NCBI GenBank assembly: GCA_025267735.1
Contig: CM046294.1
Coordinates: 40,113,570-40,177,569 of the forward strand
Reading direction: 5' to 3'
Length of the DNA: 64,000 nt
DNA from: Mactra quadrangularis
Taxonomy: Eukaryota > Mollusca > Bivalvia > Venerida > Mactridae
Shown: positions 1 to 12,800 of the stretch, piece by piece
Numbering within the stretch: the first letter of the stretch is position 1
Layout of the letters: each line of letters opens with the position of its first letter
The notes under the pieces: generated by a model
Seen by the model: only the letters and a program-made list of their open reading frames with translations
What the model was told of the DNA's origin: nothing
Database searches by the model: none
Translations under genes and position numbers: made by a program

Positions 1-2037
1 TGCACTCTGGTATGATGGAAGAAGGCTATTTGATTCTATATATTCAACAATTTGATTCAAAGCAGCTTTTTCTAGAATCTTGGACAAAAATGACAAGTTT
101 GACACGGGTCGGTAATTTTTGAGTTCCAAGGGGAGACCATGTTTTTTCAACAATGGTTTGATAACTGCATTTTTCCATTTTTGTGGAAACATTCCAGTAA
201 AAAGAGATTGGTTCACAATTTCAGTAATGAGTGGTGCAAAGTAAGGCAAGTATTCTTTTAGTTTTAGAGTAGATATAAAGTCTACTTCACATGTTGTAGA
301 TTTAGATTGTTGAATCAATTTACAGATTTTTAATTCAGATAGTGGTTGAAATTTATCAAACTTGGTACTACATTCAGACGATGTTATAGAATCTGAGTTA
401 TCAAATTGTTGCGTATCAATGTTATCCAGCTCATCTCGTAATTTAGAAATCTTATCTGAGAAGAAACATAAAAAGTCATTAGCAAGAGTCAAGTCACATT
501 TATTTGATGGCAATGGATTTTGCTTCTTACGACCAAGTAGGCTAGATGTTACCTTATACAGTTTTTTTGAGTCACCATTAGTATCTGTAACTTTGGTTTC
601 ATAATAATTGTTCTTAGCCATGTTTATAGCTGTTGTGTACTTGTTTCTCACAAGTTTATACACTCTTTCTGTCAAAACTGTTCTGTGTTTAAAATGGATC
701 TGTTCAATGCTCATTTTGTACTGTTTCAACTGTTTTAAATATCCAGAGTACCAGGGAATGGTTGGTCTACATACACGATGTTTTTCTTTCAAAGGGGCAT
801 GCCTATTAATTATGTTAGTTACTGACTGTTGAAAACATGACACCAACTCGTCAACATTTGTTGAAATTTCAGATAAACTCATTAGTCCTGTTAAGTCTTT
901 TTTCAAGTTCTCAACAGACACTGATTTCCAGTTTCTAGTCTGAATTGTTTTAATAACTAGGGGTGGTCTAGGTTGTTGAATAAAGCAAGATGTAAATGCG
1001 TGGTCAGATATGAAATAGTCTATAAATGGCTCTGATATATCAATCTTATCTCCTTTTCTACTGATAATAAGGTCTAAGATATGACCACTGGTATGAGTGG
1101 GATATTTGACATGTTGTACCAACCCAAATGTCTGCAAGCAATTCATAAACTGTTTTGGATAGTAATCAGTTATGTTGTCTACATGAATGTTAAAATCACC
1201 CAATAGGAGAACAGGTTTATTTTTAGACATCACTCTTTCTAGTAGATCTGGTAATTCGGTGATAAACTTTGCAAGTGTGACTGGATGTATCTCTGAGTAA
1301 GGTGGTCTGTATATACCAATGATATAGAAAGTAAAGTTATTACAAGTGACCTGCCATTCGCCACATTCAAAAGATTGGTATGTATTACAATGATATCTAG
1401 TTACTTTTAGATTGTCTCTGTATAACAAGGCAATGCCACCCCCAATCCTATCTAACCTCGGAATATCATCAAATTCATATCCATCCTGCCTGAGCTCCCC
1501 CCTTACAAAGTCATCACCACATGCCTGGAGCCACGTCTCAGTTATTACACAAATATCAATTTTCTGATCAAAAATGTGTTGAATGACTTCTGCTGATTTA
1601 GACCGTATAGATCTTGTGTTTACAGTCGATATGTTAAGTCTATTTTTATTTGAAAGATGGAAAGTTTTTTGACACTTGATTCTTGTTAAATTCTTCCAGT
1701 GAACACCTTGATTAATATCTCTTATCCTAGCCCTAGGGCGTCCAGCTCTTTTACCACGATATCTGTACTGTAACAACTTATATTGTTGAAGTGTTGACAT
1801 AACCTCTTTGTTAGGTTTCAATAATCTTCTTGGTAGTGAGCGAAAACTCAGTAGCTGTTCCTTGCTATATTGTATAACTGTACATTGATTATTCATCATG
1901 CACATAGGTATATTAAAGCCTTTTGACAAATAAGAGTTTATTGACCCGGAACACTCTCTATTTTCATAATTAAAATCATTAAAACACAAATATCTCCAAA
2001 ACGCAATTAAAATTCCACAAAATAATATTTTCTGCAT
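1..2037 (-). CDS. Non-LTR retrotransposon ORF (endonuclease plus start of reverse transcriptase), partial
   Basis: Reading the minus strand from an ATG at 2037-2035, one frame stays open for about 679 codons and runs off the left edge of the window. The first residues are hydrophobic (MQKILFCGILIAFW). After a basic stretch comes an APE-type endonuclease with ITETWL, GGGIALLYR, IYRPP, LLGDFNIH and a later SDH. Near the edge the reverse transcriptase starts with KPLLKK and NYRPVSNLSFLSKILEK, which is typical of the CR1/L2/Jockey group. The protein would nick target DNA and copy the element's RNA. No stop or frameshift was found, so the copy looks young. Its start could instead be a cluster of ATGs at 1897-1905. 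The exact clade cannot be settled without the rest of RT. Confidence 0.85.
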   Translation of the reverse strand, partial: MQKILFCGILIAFWRYLCFNDFNYENRECSGSINSYLSKGFNIPMCMMNNQCTVIQYSKEQLLSFRSLPRRLLKPNKEVMSTLQQYKLLQYRYRGKRAGRPRARIRDINQGVHWKNLTRIKCQKTFHLSNKNRLNISTVNTRSIRSKSAEVIQHIFDQKIDICVITETWLQACGDDFVRGELRQDGYEFDDIPRLDRIGGGIALLYRDNLKVTRYHCNTYQSFECGEWQVTCNNFTFYIIGIYRPPYSEIHPVTLAKFITELPDLLERVMSKNKPVLLLGDFNIHVDNITDYYPKQFMNCLQTFGLVQHVKYPTHTSGHILDLIISRKGDKIDISEPFIDYFISDHAFTSCFIQQPRPPLVIKTIQTRNWKSVSVENLKKDLTGLMSLSEISTNVDELVSCFQQSVTNIINRHAPLKEKHRVCRPTIPWYSGYLKQLKQYKMSIEQIHFKHRTVLTERVYKLVRNKYTTAINMAKNNYYETKVTDTNGDSKKLYKVTSSLLGRKKQNPLPSNKCDLTLANDFLCFFSDKISKLRDELDNIDTQQFDNSDSITSSECSTKFDKFQPLSELKICKLIQQSKSTTCEVDFISTLKLKEYLPYFAPLITEIVNQSLFTGMFPQKWKNAVIKPLLKKHGLPLELKNYRPVSNLSFLSKILEKAALNQIVEYIESNSLLPSYQSA

Positions 2038-2168
2038 GTTCCATTCATATTCATAGTATTATACACCAAAATTCACAATTTAACACTTAGTAAAATCCAC
2101 ATATAATCTGAATTTTGTAAGAGAACAACAATATGCAGCCTACACCTGGCGCATGTATACTTATGAAA

Positions 2169-3210
2169 ATTCCCAGTTACGTAAAATTTTGTCAGGGAAT
2201 ACATGTAAAACCTAAAATGTTCTAATGCTTTACGCATTCCCTGATTTTCTTTTCAATATTACACATATTTCCTGACCACAAAAGTATCATGATTTATATG
2301 TAAAACATGATACATTATGCTGTAATGTTTGTTGGCTAATTAAATTGTTCACTATTATGCATATATAATTCTGTTTCCAAAGCATAGGTATAAATCTACG
2401 TGAATTTCCTGGTTTAACGCGTTCGCTGTAACATAATTATGTTAATGGATAACAAACAAGTGAGAAATTATTCTTATATTTGTAACAAATACATGTATAT
2501 TCTCAGTAAATTGTTTTGCGCTTACGTCGTATGTCTTTTACTCGTATTGTTCACTATTATGCATATATAATTCTGTTTCCAAAGCATAGGTATAAATCTA
2601 CGTGAATTCCCTGGTTTAACGCGTTCCCTGTAACATAATTATGTTAATGGATAACAAACAAGTGAGAAATTATTCTTATATTTGTAACAAATACATGTAT
2701 ATTCTCAGTAAATTGTTTTGCGCTTACGTCGTATGTCTTTTACTCGTATGTGTGTGTTTTTCTATAGGTCTTATTTTCAGCACTGTATGTTTGTCAGGGT
2801 TGTTTACTTTGCTTTTTTATAAATGATTTGCTTGAAATTTAGTAGGTTTTTCACCAAATATTTTAAATAAAATTACATATTGTAGTACAGACAGTTATAT
2901 AACTTTTCAATACAGGTCATAAGTTGTAATTATAATAATTTTTATAACATCAAAATATGCCATTTGCATAAAATTAGCTGAAAATAATTAAAGTGTTTGA
3001 GTTGTTTACTTGATGGTCATTGACTGTAAGACTTTCATCGCTAAACAATATAATCTGTATCAGTAATCGAGTCTGGGAATCTGTGTAAAAATGAAACAGT
3101 ACTTTAGTGTTTTCATGAATTTTCTAGCGAAACCTGGAATTTCACGTATATCATAAAATCACCAGGGATAACATGAATTCCCTAACTTAGTTACGTGAAA
3201 TTCCTGGTTA
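2169..3210. repeat. Possible inverted-repeat (foldback-like) element
   Basis: A stretch at 2169-2205 (cccagttacgtaaaa...gtcagggaatacatg) is matched in inverted, imperfect form at 3169-3210 (acatgaattccctaact...gttacgtgaaattcctgg). Further copies of the 'ttcctggtttaacgcgtt' type motif lie between them. This could be a decayed non-autonomous element of about 1 kb between the LINE and gene A. The ends are imperfect and no target duplication was defined, so this is tentative. Confidence 0.35.
2345..2748. repeat. 202-bp tandem duplication, two copies
   Basis: Bases 2345-2546 are repeated at 2547-2748 with a period of 202 bp. I saw only two substitutions (tttcctgg versus ttccctgg, and gttcgctg versus gttccctg). 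Copies this close imply a recent duplication. No coding signal is evident in the unit. Confidence 0.9.
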
Positions 3211-3563
3211 CACACATCTCTTGTATCATATGTATGATATATATTATACTACTTTAAATATGATATAGATCGGAAATGTATTAATCCTTTTTTCTATAAG
3301 GAACTGTAATTAACACAACAAACAACACACAATTAGACATGTAATAACTATAAATTCAATGACCATCATTGTGAATTTTAGTATAATCGGAGGATTCACC
3401 GATATGGGTATATGTCTACATGTTAACATGTTAAACACAATACAACGAGCACGATGCAAACAACATTATAGTTTGTACAGTGCTTAAGATTATTTAGCAT
3501 GCATACTTATTAAAAATATTCATCATATGGATTATTCACAAAACGTGTTGTTGTTTTTTCCAG

Positions 3564-3848
3564 ACAAAGCAGATGATCCGTATATAATTCAAGGCAGCGA
3601 ATATCGTGTGATTGAAAATACTCCTGGGACGATATCGTGTAGTGTTAAAGGTGGAAATCCTACAGCAACATTATCTTGGACATGTAATAATTTCTCACCA
3701 ACAGACCAATCAACTATCAACTCTATTGGAAATGTCACTACAACATTAACATGGAATGTATCAAGAACGCATGCAGGAACATGTACATGTACTTCTGAAC
3801 AAGCAGGATTTACAACTGAGACAGTAAACGTTGCGACGATTATTTTAT
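3564..3848 (+). CDS. Gene A exon: Ig4-type domain
   Basis: Acceptor ttttttccag, donor gtgagg, phase 1-1. It carries EYRVIENTPGTISC, a core LSWTC and a late TCTC, so two cysteines are present beyond the usual pair. It aligns closely with gene B 22267-22551, which shares FSPTxQSTINS and the same cysteine spacing. No more upstream exon of gene A is visible. Confidence 0.8.
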
Positions 3849-6800
3849 GTGAGGTTTGAATTCATAATTGCAAATATCATTCAAAATGTTTACATTTAAC
3901 ATCTTATGTTTTCATAACAATACGCGTTTATTACTTCGAGGCCTGGTAAAGTGATTTTTAATAAGTAACATGTACGGTTAAATGATTAAAAAAAGGAACA
4001 AACAGTTATTTTCATACGGGGTAGGGCAATGTATCTAGCATCATGCTTAAACGTATGCTTAAATCAATCATTTACTGACAATTTTCTATCATATATTCTT
4101 TAAGGGTATTAATTGATTGTTAAAGCATAAAATGTATTTGGCAGTCACGGTTTTCAGAAACCGAACGCACACACGTGTCTAAACATAGGTATATACAGTA
4201 CGTATATTTGTCAAGAAATTTCTGAGATCGATACTATATACATGCTATATAAGAGTAAATACATATACAACCTGGTTGTGTTGGTGTTATGCAGCTCAAA
4301 CTAAAGCTGCCGGCAGTGAGAGGTTTTCACTTCTATGCAAATATTTGCATTTCCAGAGTCTTTGGATCGAAACAAGGCAGAAAACATCAAAACCATTTTT
4401 ATAGATAATAAAATAAATAAACTGAATTCAACTTTTACATTATATATACTTTATTTTAATTTATAACACTTATCCAATATGTAAATAATTCTTAAAGATC
4501 ATTCACTAAAATCATATGGATATCTTTAGAGTCTTACAAACTTTACATTTTGGAAGAGCTTAGATAGAACAAGTGCTCTTCCGTGGAAAGCAAAAGTAAA
4601 GTAAATTAAAGGATGATCTTTCCCTGCTCGTGCTGGGTTCTTGAATGTCATTTCAAAGCGAGGCTGGTTGAACTCTGGAGTGTTTATTAACCTGAAATCC
4701 TATAACCAAAATTGGTTTGCACAGTAAGCTGACGCTAAAAATGATTTAATATTTTGAACTCCATAGTTTTTCTCAGTGAATCATGTGAAAGCATAGCGTA
4801 CATAAAAACAAGCTCTAATACAGAGCAACACCGTAGTGTTTTGTTTCGGCCAAAATTTAATAATTATTATGTATACATACCTGGATTCTATTACAGATCC
4901 TCAATCAAATCCAGGTTTTTTAGTAATTGATCGTTGTGCGAAGGTGATATGTTATATCATATCTAATACGTGGATGTGAAAGTGTACGGTTCTGTAATGT
5001 AAGTTATTGTATAGCTGGTGCTACTATACAAAATATGATCATATTGTGAGTGTTTATGCCTGACATTATATTATTATAACCATGAACGCATCAATAGTAG
5101 ATACTATTGTACACTGGATTTGCGCGTGATAAAATTAATTCCTATTTATAGCTTCAATTTGATAGCCCTCAAAAATTGTCTTAAGTTTAAAATAGGTGTA
5201 TGTCAGTGAATATTTATGTTATAGGGATGATCTATTACAGATCCTCCTTCATCACCAGTTTTTAGAGTGAACAGTAAAAGTACTGATGGAGATGTTTATT
5301 TTATAGAAGGCAATTTCAGAAGTATCAACTGTACAGCTCATAGTAAACCATCACCAGACAAATATACATGGACAGGACCAAGAATAACAGATGCTATAAA
5401 TATACAGACACTTAATTTTTCAACTGTTAAGAAGGAAGATGCTGGTCAGTACAAATGTAGTGTACATAATACAATGAATCTTTCAATTGGAGGTTCTGTT
5501 GTTGGTATTAACGGTAGGACCGTTAATGTTGTTGTATTATGTAAGTATTTATATCAACATGCTTCTGTTTTTTTGTATGCTATTTGCAAACACGTTTGTT
5601 TATGTTACAGTTCGGTCATATATCAATTGGCAAGAGTAAAACCAAAACTTACTTTGTTAACGCTGAGGAACACATATTTATAACCAATAATTAAATTGAT
5701 ATGTATTAAACAAAAAAGCGAACATTAATCAGACTACTCAAGTTAAAATTTAAGTTACAACTCAGTGGAAAATCCAGAAAAAGGGAGAAATTCAAATATA
5801 TACGTTTGTGTTCAACATTTGAGCATTCATAGACGTTGTATTAAGTCAAAAGGAAAGTAACTTGATCAAAGCAGAAATAACCTTACCTTAATAAATAGTT
5901 TTATATTAGAGGGTTCAATAATTGGCGGTGTTTTGTATTTTAGGGGTCAATATTTTGCGGTGTTTTGTATTTGAGGGGTCAACATTTTGCAGTTCTCACG
6001 TCTAACAATTAACAAATGTGAATTTTATTACAACAGCGGGCATACTTATACTTTCAATTTAAGTAAAAGTAGCATTGTAAATATTAAGATCATAGAAATT
6101 GAATGTTTCACTTTGAATTGTTCTTCTGTGGGTTACATATCTCTATCTGTTTGGCGGAAAATACCACACAGTTCATTGGTATGATCGTTATCTGTTACTG
6201 TTATCAATTTGACAAGACAAATTACATACAAAGGATATCATGTATGTTTATGTTTACCCAAAAGAAAAAGAAACGCAGGGTAAAATGATATGGAATAACT
6301 TTTTATCGCCTTTGTGTAAGATGATGAAAATCGGTCAGATTATTATCAAGGCATCTATTTACTCAACACATAATGAAAAATTACTGAAGCATGAAACGTT
6401 CAGTGTCATGTAATACAAGCGATAATACAAGTTGATAATTTCTTCAACACATCTTTTCATATCATTCAATACTCTAGACATTTATACACTGTTTTCCGTA
6501 TTAAAACTCTGTTTTAACTTTCTACGTTAATGGCAAGGCTTATTGACGTTCAGCGGGGTCAGGCCATTACGTTGCTAATGCAAGGTCAAACGCAACAGCA
6601 GGTGGCTATGCAGTTTGGCGTGAATGTTTCGACCATTCGACCATTGTTCGTCGACTTAGGGAAACTGGAAGGCTTGCCGACCGGCCTCGGACAGGGCGTC
6701 CGCGCGTCACGACACGACGTCAGGACAGGGCTATACGTCTCGCACACCTGCGTAATCGGTACGTTACTGCCACTGAAAGTGCTAACAATACAGTAGGCAA

Positions 6801-9800
6801 TCATAAGCGTCGTATTCACTCCCAAACTGTAAGGAACCGATTACGTGAGGCTGGTCTTCGTTGTAGACGTCCATGCATTGGTTTGCCTCTTACTCCTCCA
6901 CGTCGGGCGCGTCGAATGACTTGGTTAGCGGCACATTCCCCTCGGAGATTTCCAATGAGACAATGGAGGCAGGTCTTTTTTACTGACGAGTCCCGATTTA
7001 CGCTTTTCCGTCCGGATGGTCGACGTCGTATATACCGACGTCATGGGGAACGCTTCGCTGACGCATGCGTTACTGAGGTGGATAGATTTGGCGGTGACTC
7101 AGTCATGGTCTGGGGTGGGATATCTTACGGGGTTAAGTCACCGTTGGTAGTGGTTGGTGGGAATTTGACCGCCGCAAGATATACGGATGAAATTCTCCGT
7201 CCGGTTGCTGTCCCTATAGTCCAACAACGTAACCTTAATTTCCAACAAGACAATGCCCGACCTCATGTTGCCAGAGTTTGTAGACTGTTTCTGGCAAATC
7301 ATAACAAAGAGCCACTTGACTGGCCAGCATATAACCCAGATTTGTCTCCTATTGAACATCTATGGGACGAACTGGACAGGAGAGTAAGGCAGCGTCAGAA
7401 CATTCCCACCACGCTTGACCAACTGATAAATGTATTGTTGGAAAAGTTGAACAATATCCCCATGAGAAAGATAAACACCCTTATGTATTCAATGCACAAG
7501 AGAATAAGGGCTGTGACAGCTGCGCGAGGAGGACATACCCGGTACTGAGAACTTTACGCCGAATTGAATTTACGTTTGTATGGGGTATCCCCAAATTTGT
7601 TCCAATAACACAAAAAGTAAAGGTCAAAATCCAATGAAAATTTCCAAATTTAATTCACGAAAGATAGTTCTTGATAAATCAATATCCCAATTTTAATATC
7701 ATTCTTATAATTGACCATAAATCACCACTGCAGTTAACCCTGCGTTTCTTTTTTTTGTGTGGGTATATTTTTGCACACAGTCTACTAGAGTCATCATTTA
7801 AAAACAAAAAAATGTCACTATCAATGAGACTATATCAGTCCAAGTTTTATGTTAGTTTATAGCAATGATTGTATCTCAATAACTTTATATTGCATTACAC
7901 TTATACTATATATTTTACTAAGTAGATTACTAAAGTAGAATGTTACCAGTCCTGATAGTTTATGATGATTCCACTTATATAAGATTGAAATGTTTAAACT
8001 GTTAAATAACTGATATTACAGACCCACCTGCGGTGCTGCATATGAAAAACATTGCGAAACTAAGAGATGAACAGTTTAATACAATGTGCAACTATACAGC
8101 TGGAATACCGAATACAACATCGTTTCAATGGACAAGAGACATTGATAATACAGTATGGAAAAATGCAACATTAAACATTGAATCTCTTAAAAAGAGTGAT
8201 ACTGGGATATATACGTGTACAGCATCTAATACCATGAAACAAACTGGAGATGATAAATCTTACATTGGCCAACATAGTCAAAGTTTCTATCTTGATGTGC
8301 AATGCAAGTATTCAGTAGTTGAAATATTTAAATTTAAAGAAATATGATATACTTTAATTATATTCACGAAACATAGATTCCTTGGGTTATATAATATATA
8401 CTAATTTAACAATTATAGAAGTAAATGCTTAAATATGTTGATGGGCACTTATTGTATTTAAAAATGCATTACATATAATTAAGCTTTGTTACGTTTAAAC
8501 TTAGTAAATTCAATACTATTATAATAAACCTAAATTAGGTCATAAGTCGGTGTTAACTATATATAGTTTTCATTGCATGTTTAAATTATTATATACATTA
8601 TTAACTCCATACCGTTATATAAGTTATTTCTTTTTTACAACAGACAAAACAGTCATTCATATATTTACAATAAATGGGTTTACAAGTCAAGTTGTGACAT
8701 TGAATGAAAGTGACCCAATCAGAATTATTTGTAACGCTGATAGTAATCCAACAGCTGTGATGACTTTGCGTCACGAAAACAAATTGTTGGTGACTGGGAC
8801 TTCAAATAATGTAGAATACAACATTGCTCAGGCAGGTTGTTCAGACGCAGGAATTTTCTTTTGTTCAGCAAGAAATATTCATAATGAAATTAATCATATT
8901 CTACAGTTATTCGTCAATTGTAAGTATTGATTTAATGTTATGTATAATATATGTAAAGCCATTTTTAATAACTATATGACTGCATTGACAACATTTATAC
9001 AGCTGCGCGTACACGTGGTTCTTGATATCTAAAATGATAACTTTGTCAAGAAATGCAGCCTGAATAATTGTTAAATGTCGTTCTTAACGTTTATTAAAAA
9101 GGTTCAAAATAGGTAAGGTAATGACAGTCATTACTTTATTCGTTATTACTCGACACTGGCTAACTATTGCATGGTTCGAATAACAAACACAATAAACATA
9201 TATAATTGATTTTGGATTAATCGAGTAATTTAAGTTGTTGTTGATACTTAAATAAAAAAAAAAATGTATAAATATTTACTGACATTTTGCAGGTATTCCA
9301 AGAGCTGAACATGAAGTAGAAATGTTTATCAAAAGTGCAAAAAATGAGAAAATAACTATCACATTTAAAGCTTTTGCATATCCTTTTCCAATCTTCACTT
9401 GGTTTCGGTTTGTTCAAGATTACTGGATGGAACTAGAAAACGAAGGCAACTATTTTATACAGTCTACAGATTTACAATCGACTTTAACCATAGTTAATGT
9501 CGGCGTAGACGATTTTACAAGCTATAAAGTTGTTGCAGAAAATAAGTTAGGATCAATGGAACAAGTTTATGTTCTATCTCCATATGGTAAGACATTTTCC
9601 TTTTAATACATTCTGACATTTAACGTACATGTATTTAATTTAGACATTGAAACTTTTCTGTGGTATATTGGTATTGGAATGCAACAGTAAACAAAGTTGT
9701 AGGCGTACTAAGATTACAATGTAATAGTTGTACAATAATACGCGTTCTATGTAAATTAACTTTAATTATCAGAACTTAATTAATAAACTTATTGAAAACA

Positions 9801-12800
9801 TGTGTGGCTTTGTATTTCATAATACTTATTAGCGGATAGCCATATTGGTCACTGGTCGATATTGAGAAATGGTACCCTTATATACAAAATTAGTTATTAT
9901 GATGACATTAAATGCAAAGTTGTTTACGTTTAAATAAACATAAAATGATAAATGAAAACTTTAGAACAAAAATATTTTTGCTCTAATTATTCCACTCTGA
10001 TATATCCGTACAAGTTATGTACAATAATTGATTATAAACAGTACACAAATATGTCATTTTTTAGACACATCATCGACACCTGGAGCATTGATTGGAGGTA
10101 TTGTTGGTGGTTTTACTGGCTGCATTGTAATTGTCGTGGTCATCATTTTTATCATTAGAAGATATACATCGTGCAACGGTAAGATAGGCTTTAAAATTCT
10201 TTAGGATTATAATTAACCTTGGTATAACAAGTCTAACATGTTTTGTGACTTCAGCAAGTACAAGTTTTTCACTCTATCAACACCAACGTGCTTTATCAAA
10301 TAGTGGCATACATCTTACATTATAGTTAGTCCTGATAATTATGTTTTATCATCTAAAGGACACAAATCAAACTAATTATATTTGGTAATACTGATCAATG
10401 AAATAATTATACGTCAACTCATTTAATTGCATGCGTCAGAATCGTTTCTGTGTACCACTGATTTGTAACAAGTGATATGCAACACATGTATATATAATGA
10501 TATAATATAGATATAGGTAATCTCCATTGAACGCCAATAGTTAAATCAATATTCAAAACAATTATTTGTTCAGAATTATGTGTCTACATGATACATAGAA
10601 CGTGGTAACTTGTAATTTTGCCATTTACTCGAGTGCTCATTAAATGTTGCTTCCCAGTATTGCATTAAGTGGGATCACCAATCAGTGATTTCTGTTATCA
10701 TCGACGAGTTCATTAGTAATATGTATACTATATTTCAGTCTGTAGTGAACAACTGTCACGTGACAAAAGGTCAGTTAGGCAAACGGTTGTATGTTTTTTT
10801 TTATTTTCTGTTAACATATACATATATACATACTATGTATATACATATACGATTTTTATCATCACTGTGCATGTGTGCAATGCGCTAACAAATTATCATT
10901 AGGCCTTTCGTCGTTTGCGTTTGAGAATGTTATGTACGTAGCTTGTCGTTTTAAACAGCATTTTGTTCAAGCTCTGCTTTTGATTTAATGGTCGACGTAC
11001 AAGGTTATGTTGTTATACTTGTTGTTAGTTTCTTCTCAATATCAGGTTCATTGTGTACTTATTTGTAATAAAGCATGACATAAACTCGCCGTGAGTCGTA
11101 TTCTTTAAGTAGTATCTCAATTTAGCATTTTTTATTATCAATATTTTACTTGAGTATGTCAGAGCCTTTGCTAATACCTTGTGTTCTATTAAAGTGACAG
11201 AAGCAACAAATCAGCTGAGGAGCAAGCTTACTACAATACTGGAAGGTGATTAAATTTTAGCAATATCATGTTCTTTTTATTCATACAAGTTCATAGTCGA
11301 TCGTTAAAAAAACATAAATAATCATTATCAAATTCACTAAATAAATTTGTAGTTAGATCGGCCAGAACAAAACTGAATCATTGATGTGGCATAATGTCAC
11401 AACCCATGACAAGTCAATCAAGGTTTGATTATAAAAGCTTTTTGTGATATAATTTGTTTTCCCCTAAATGAATAATTAATAAGGCATTTATTCATACCTG
11501 ATTTTTTCAATACAGTTCATTTACTTAAATTGTTTACGTCGCGTTGTAACTAAATTGTTTGTTATACTGTGTTTTGAAAATGTATCAATCGTATAGTTTA
11601 TAGTTTAGATATACATGGTTGTTACGGCTTTATTTAATATATTTGTCACTTATTGCCATCTACTTTTTTCCCATAGACTTGAAGATATAACAAATGAAAA
11701 CAATGATGCTACAGCATACGACGAAATCGGAAGGTATTTTCTTTCCATGTTATTCATTTTTTTCGCTGCAGATACATTGCATAAACGCCGTTATATAATA
11801 TAAACGATAAAAAACTTTACGATTGCGTTAAAACTTTGGATAAGCTTAAGAATTACTTAATATAAATAATTTATATTTGAATTTTTATGTTTTTTGTAGT
11901 GTTACTTATACAAACAGCAACTCGGCGGCAGAAGATTCGATAACAAACAATGTTCCTAGGTAAACAAACTATGGTATTTTTACAAATGTCAATTGTTTAA
12001 AAAAATAATACTTAACGCTAACGTCTTCTTGTCTTAAATTGGAATATGTTTTGGCCGACATGAAATATGCAACTATGAAAAAATATTAGAATGATTGAAT
12101 AATAAGTTTGCTAAATTGATAATGATGATTGTTTAATAGTATGTCTATTGAATTGTGTTATTATTGGTGAGAATTGCTTACTTTTATATGTACATATGAT
12201 CAAATTTTCTTTTGCTTGTTCAGCAGTTAGATGATCTACATTTTGTGTAATAGAAATAGCATGATCGTGTATTATAAGGGTGTACCGCCAAACTATTGAT
12301 ATAGCGACGAACAGCAATGTGTTCTGCTAATACATGTTCTGTTATGTTCTATTAGATTGATGATTTGAAAAAAAATACAAATAATTATATTTTAGTGTCA
12401 ATAATTATGAAATGGTAAACCTAAATAACGTGGAGTCCACAACGTACTCACTTCTAGACAAAACAGAACAACGCACAACATCTGGTAAAATATATTTATT
12501 TTAAAATACGTTGCATTTTACATATTTTTTTCACCTCTATATTTATTACATTATTCCAAAGTCAATGTATTCACAGTTACTAGCCTGGGAAAGGGAATAA
12601 AATGTTTATTGTTTTAAATATATAAAAACCACTATCAATATAATCGTAGTTTGTATACTACTGAAGAAGATGGTTGACACAATGGTATATAGCAATTAAA
12701 TACGCTATTTATTTTATGCATAGTCGTAATTAAGTAACAATTAGCAAGTCCTTTTGTAAAAGAGCAAATATTATAAGAATGTTGATGATAGGGCTGTAAC

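Larger units (their letters stand above)
3849..5240. other. Gene A intron between Ig4 and Ig5
   Basis: AT-rich intron. It holds an open minus-strand stretch at 4526-4691 and a relic of an Ig5 exon start at 4885-4923, listed separately. I saw nothing else with support. Confidence 0.6.
5541..8021. other. Gene A intron between Ig5 and Ig6
   Basis: The 2.5-kb intron contains a 32-bp tandem repeat (5909-5990) and a Tc1-family transposase copy (6530-7548), listed separately. The remaining sequence is AT-rich and shows nothing supportable. Confidence 0.6.

Noticed and set aside
362..832. Two plus-strand open frames
   Set aside because: They lie antisense to the continuous retrotransposon ORF and have no protein-like features; shadows.
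6586..7359. Minus-strand open frames across the Tc1 element
   Set aside because: Antisense shadows of the transposase frame.
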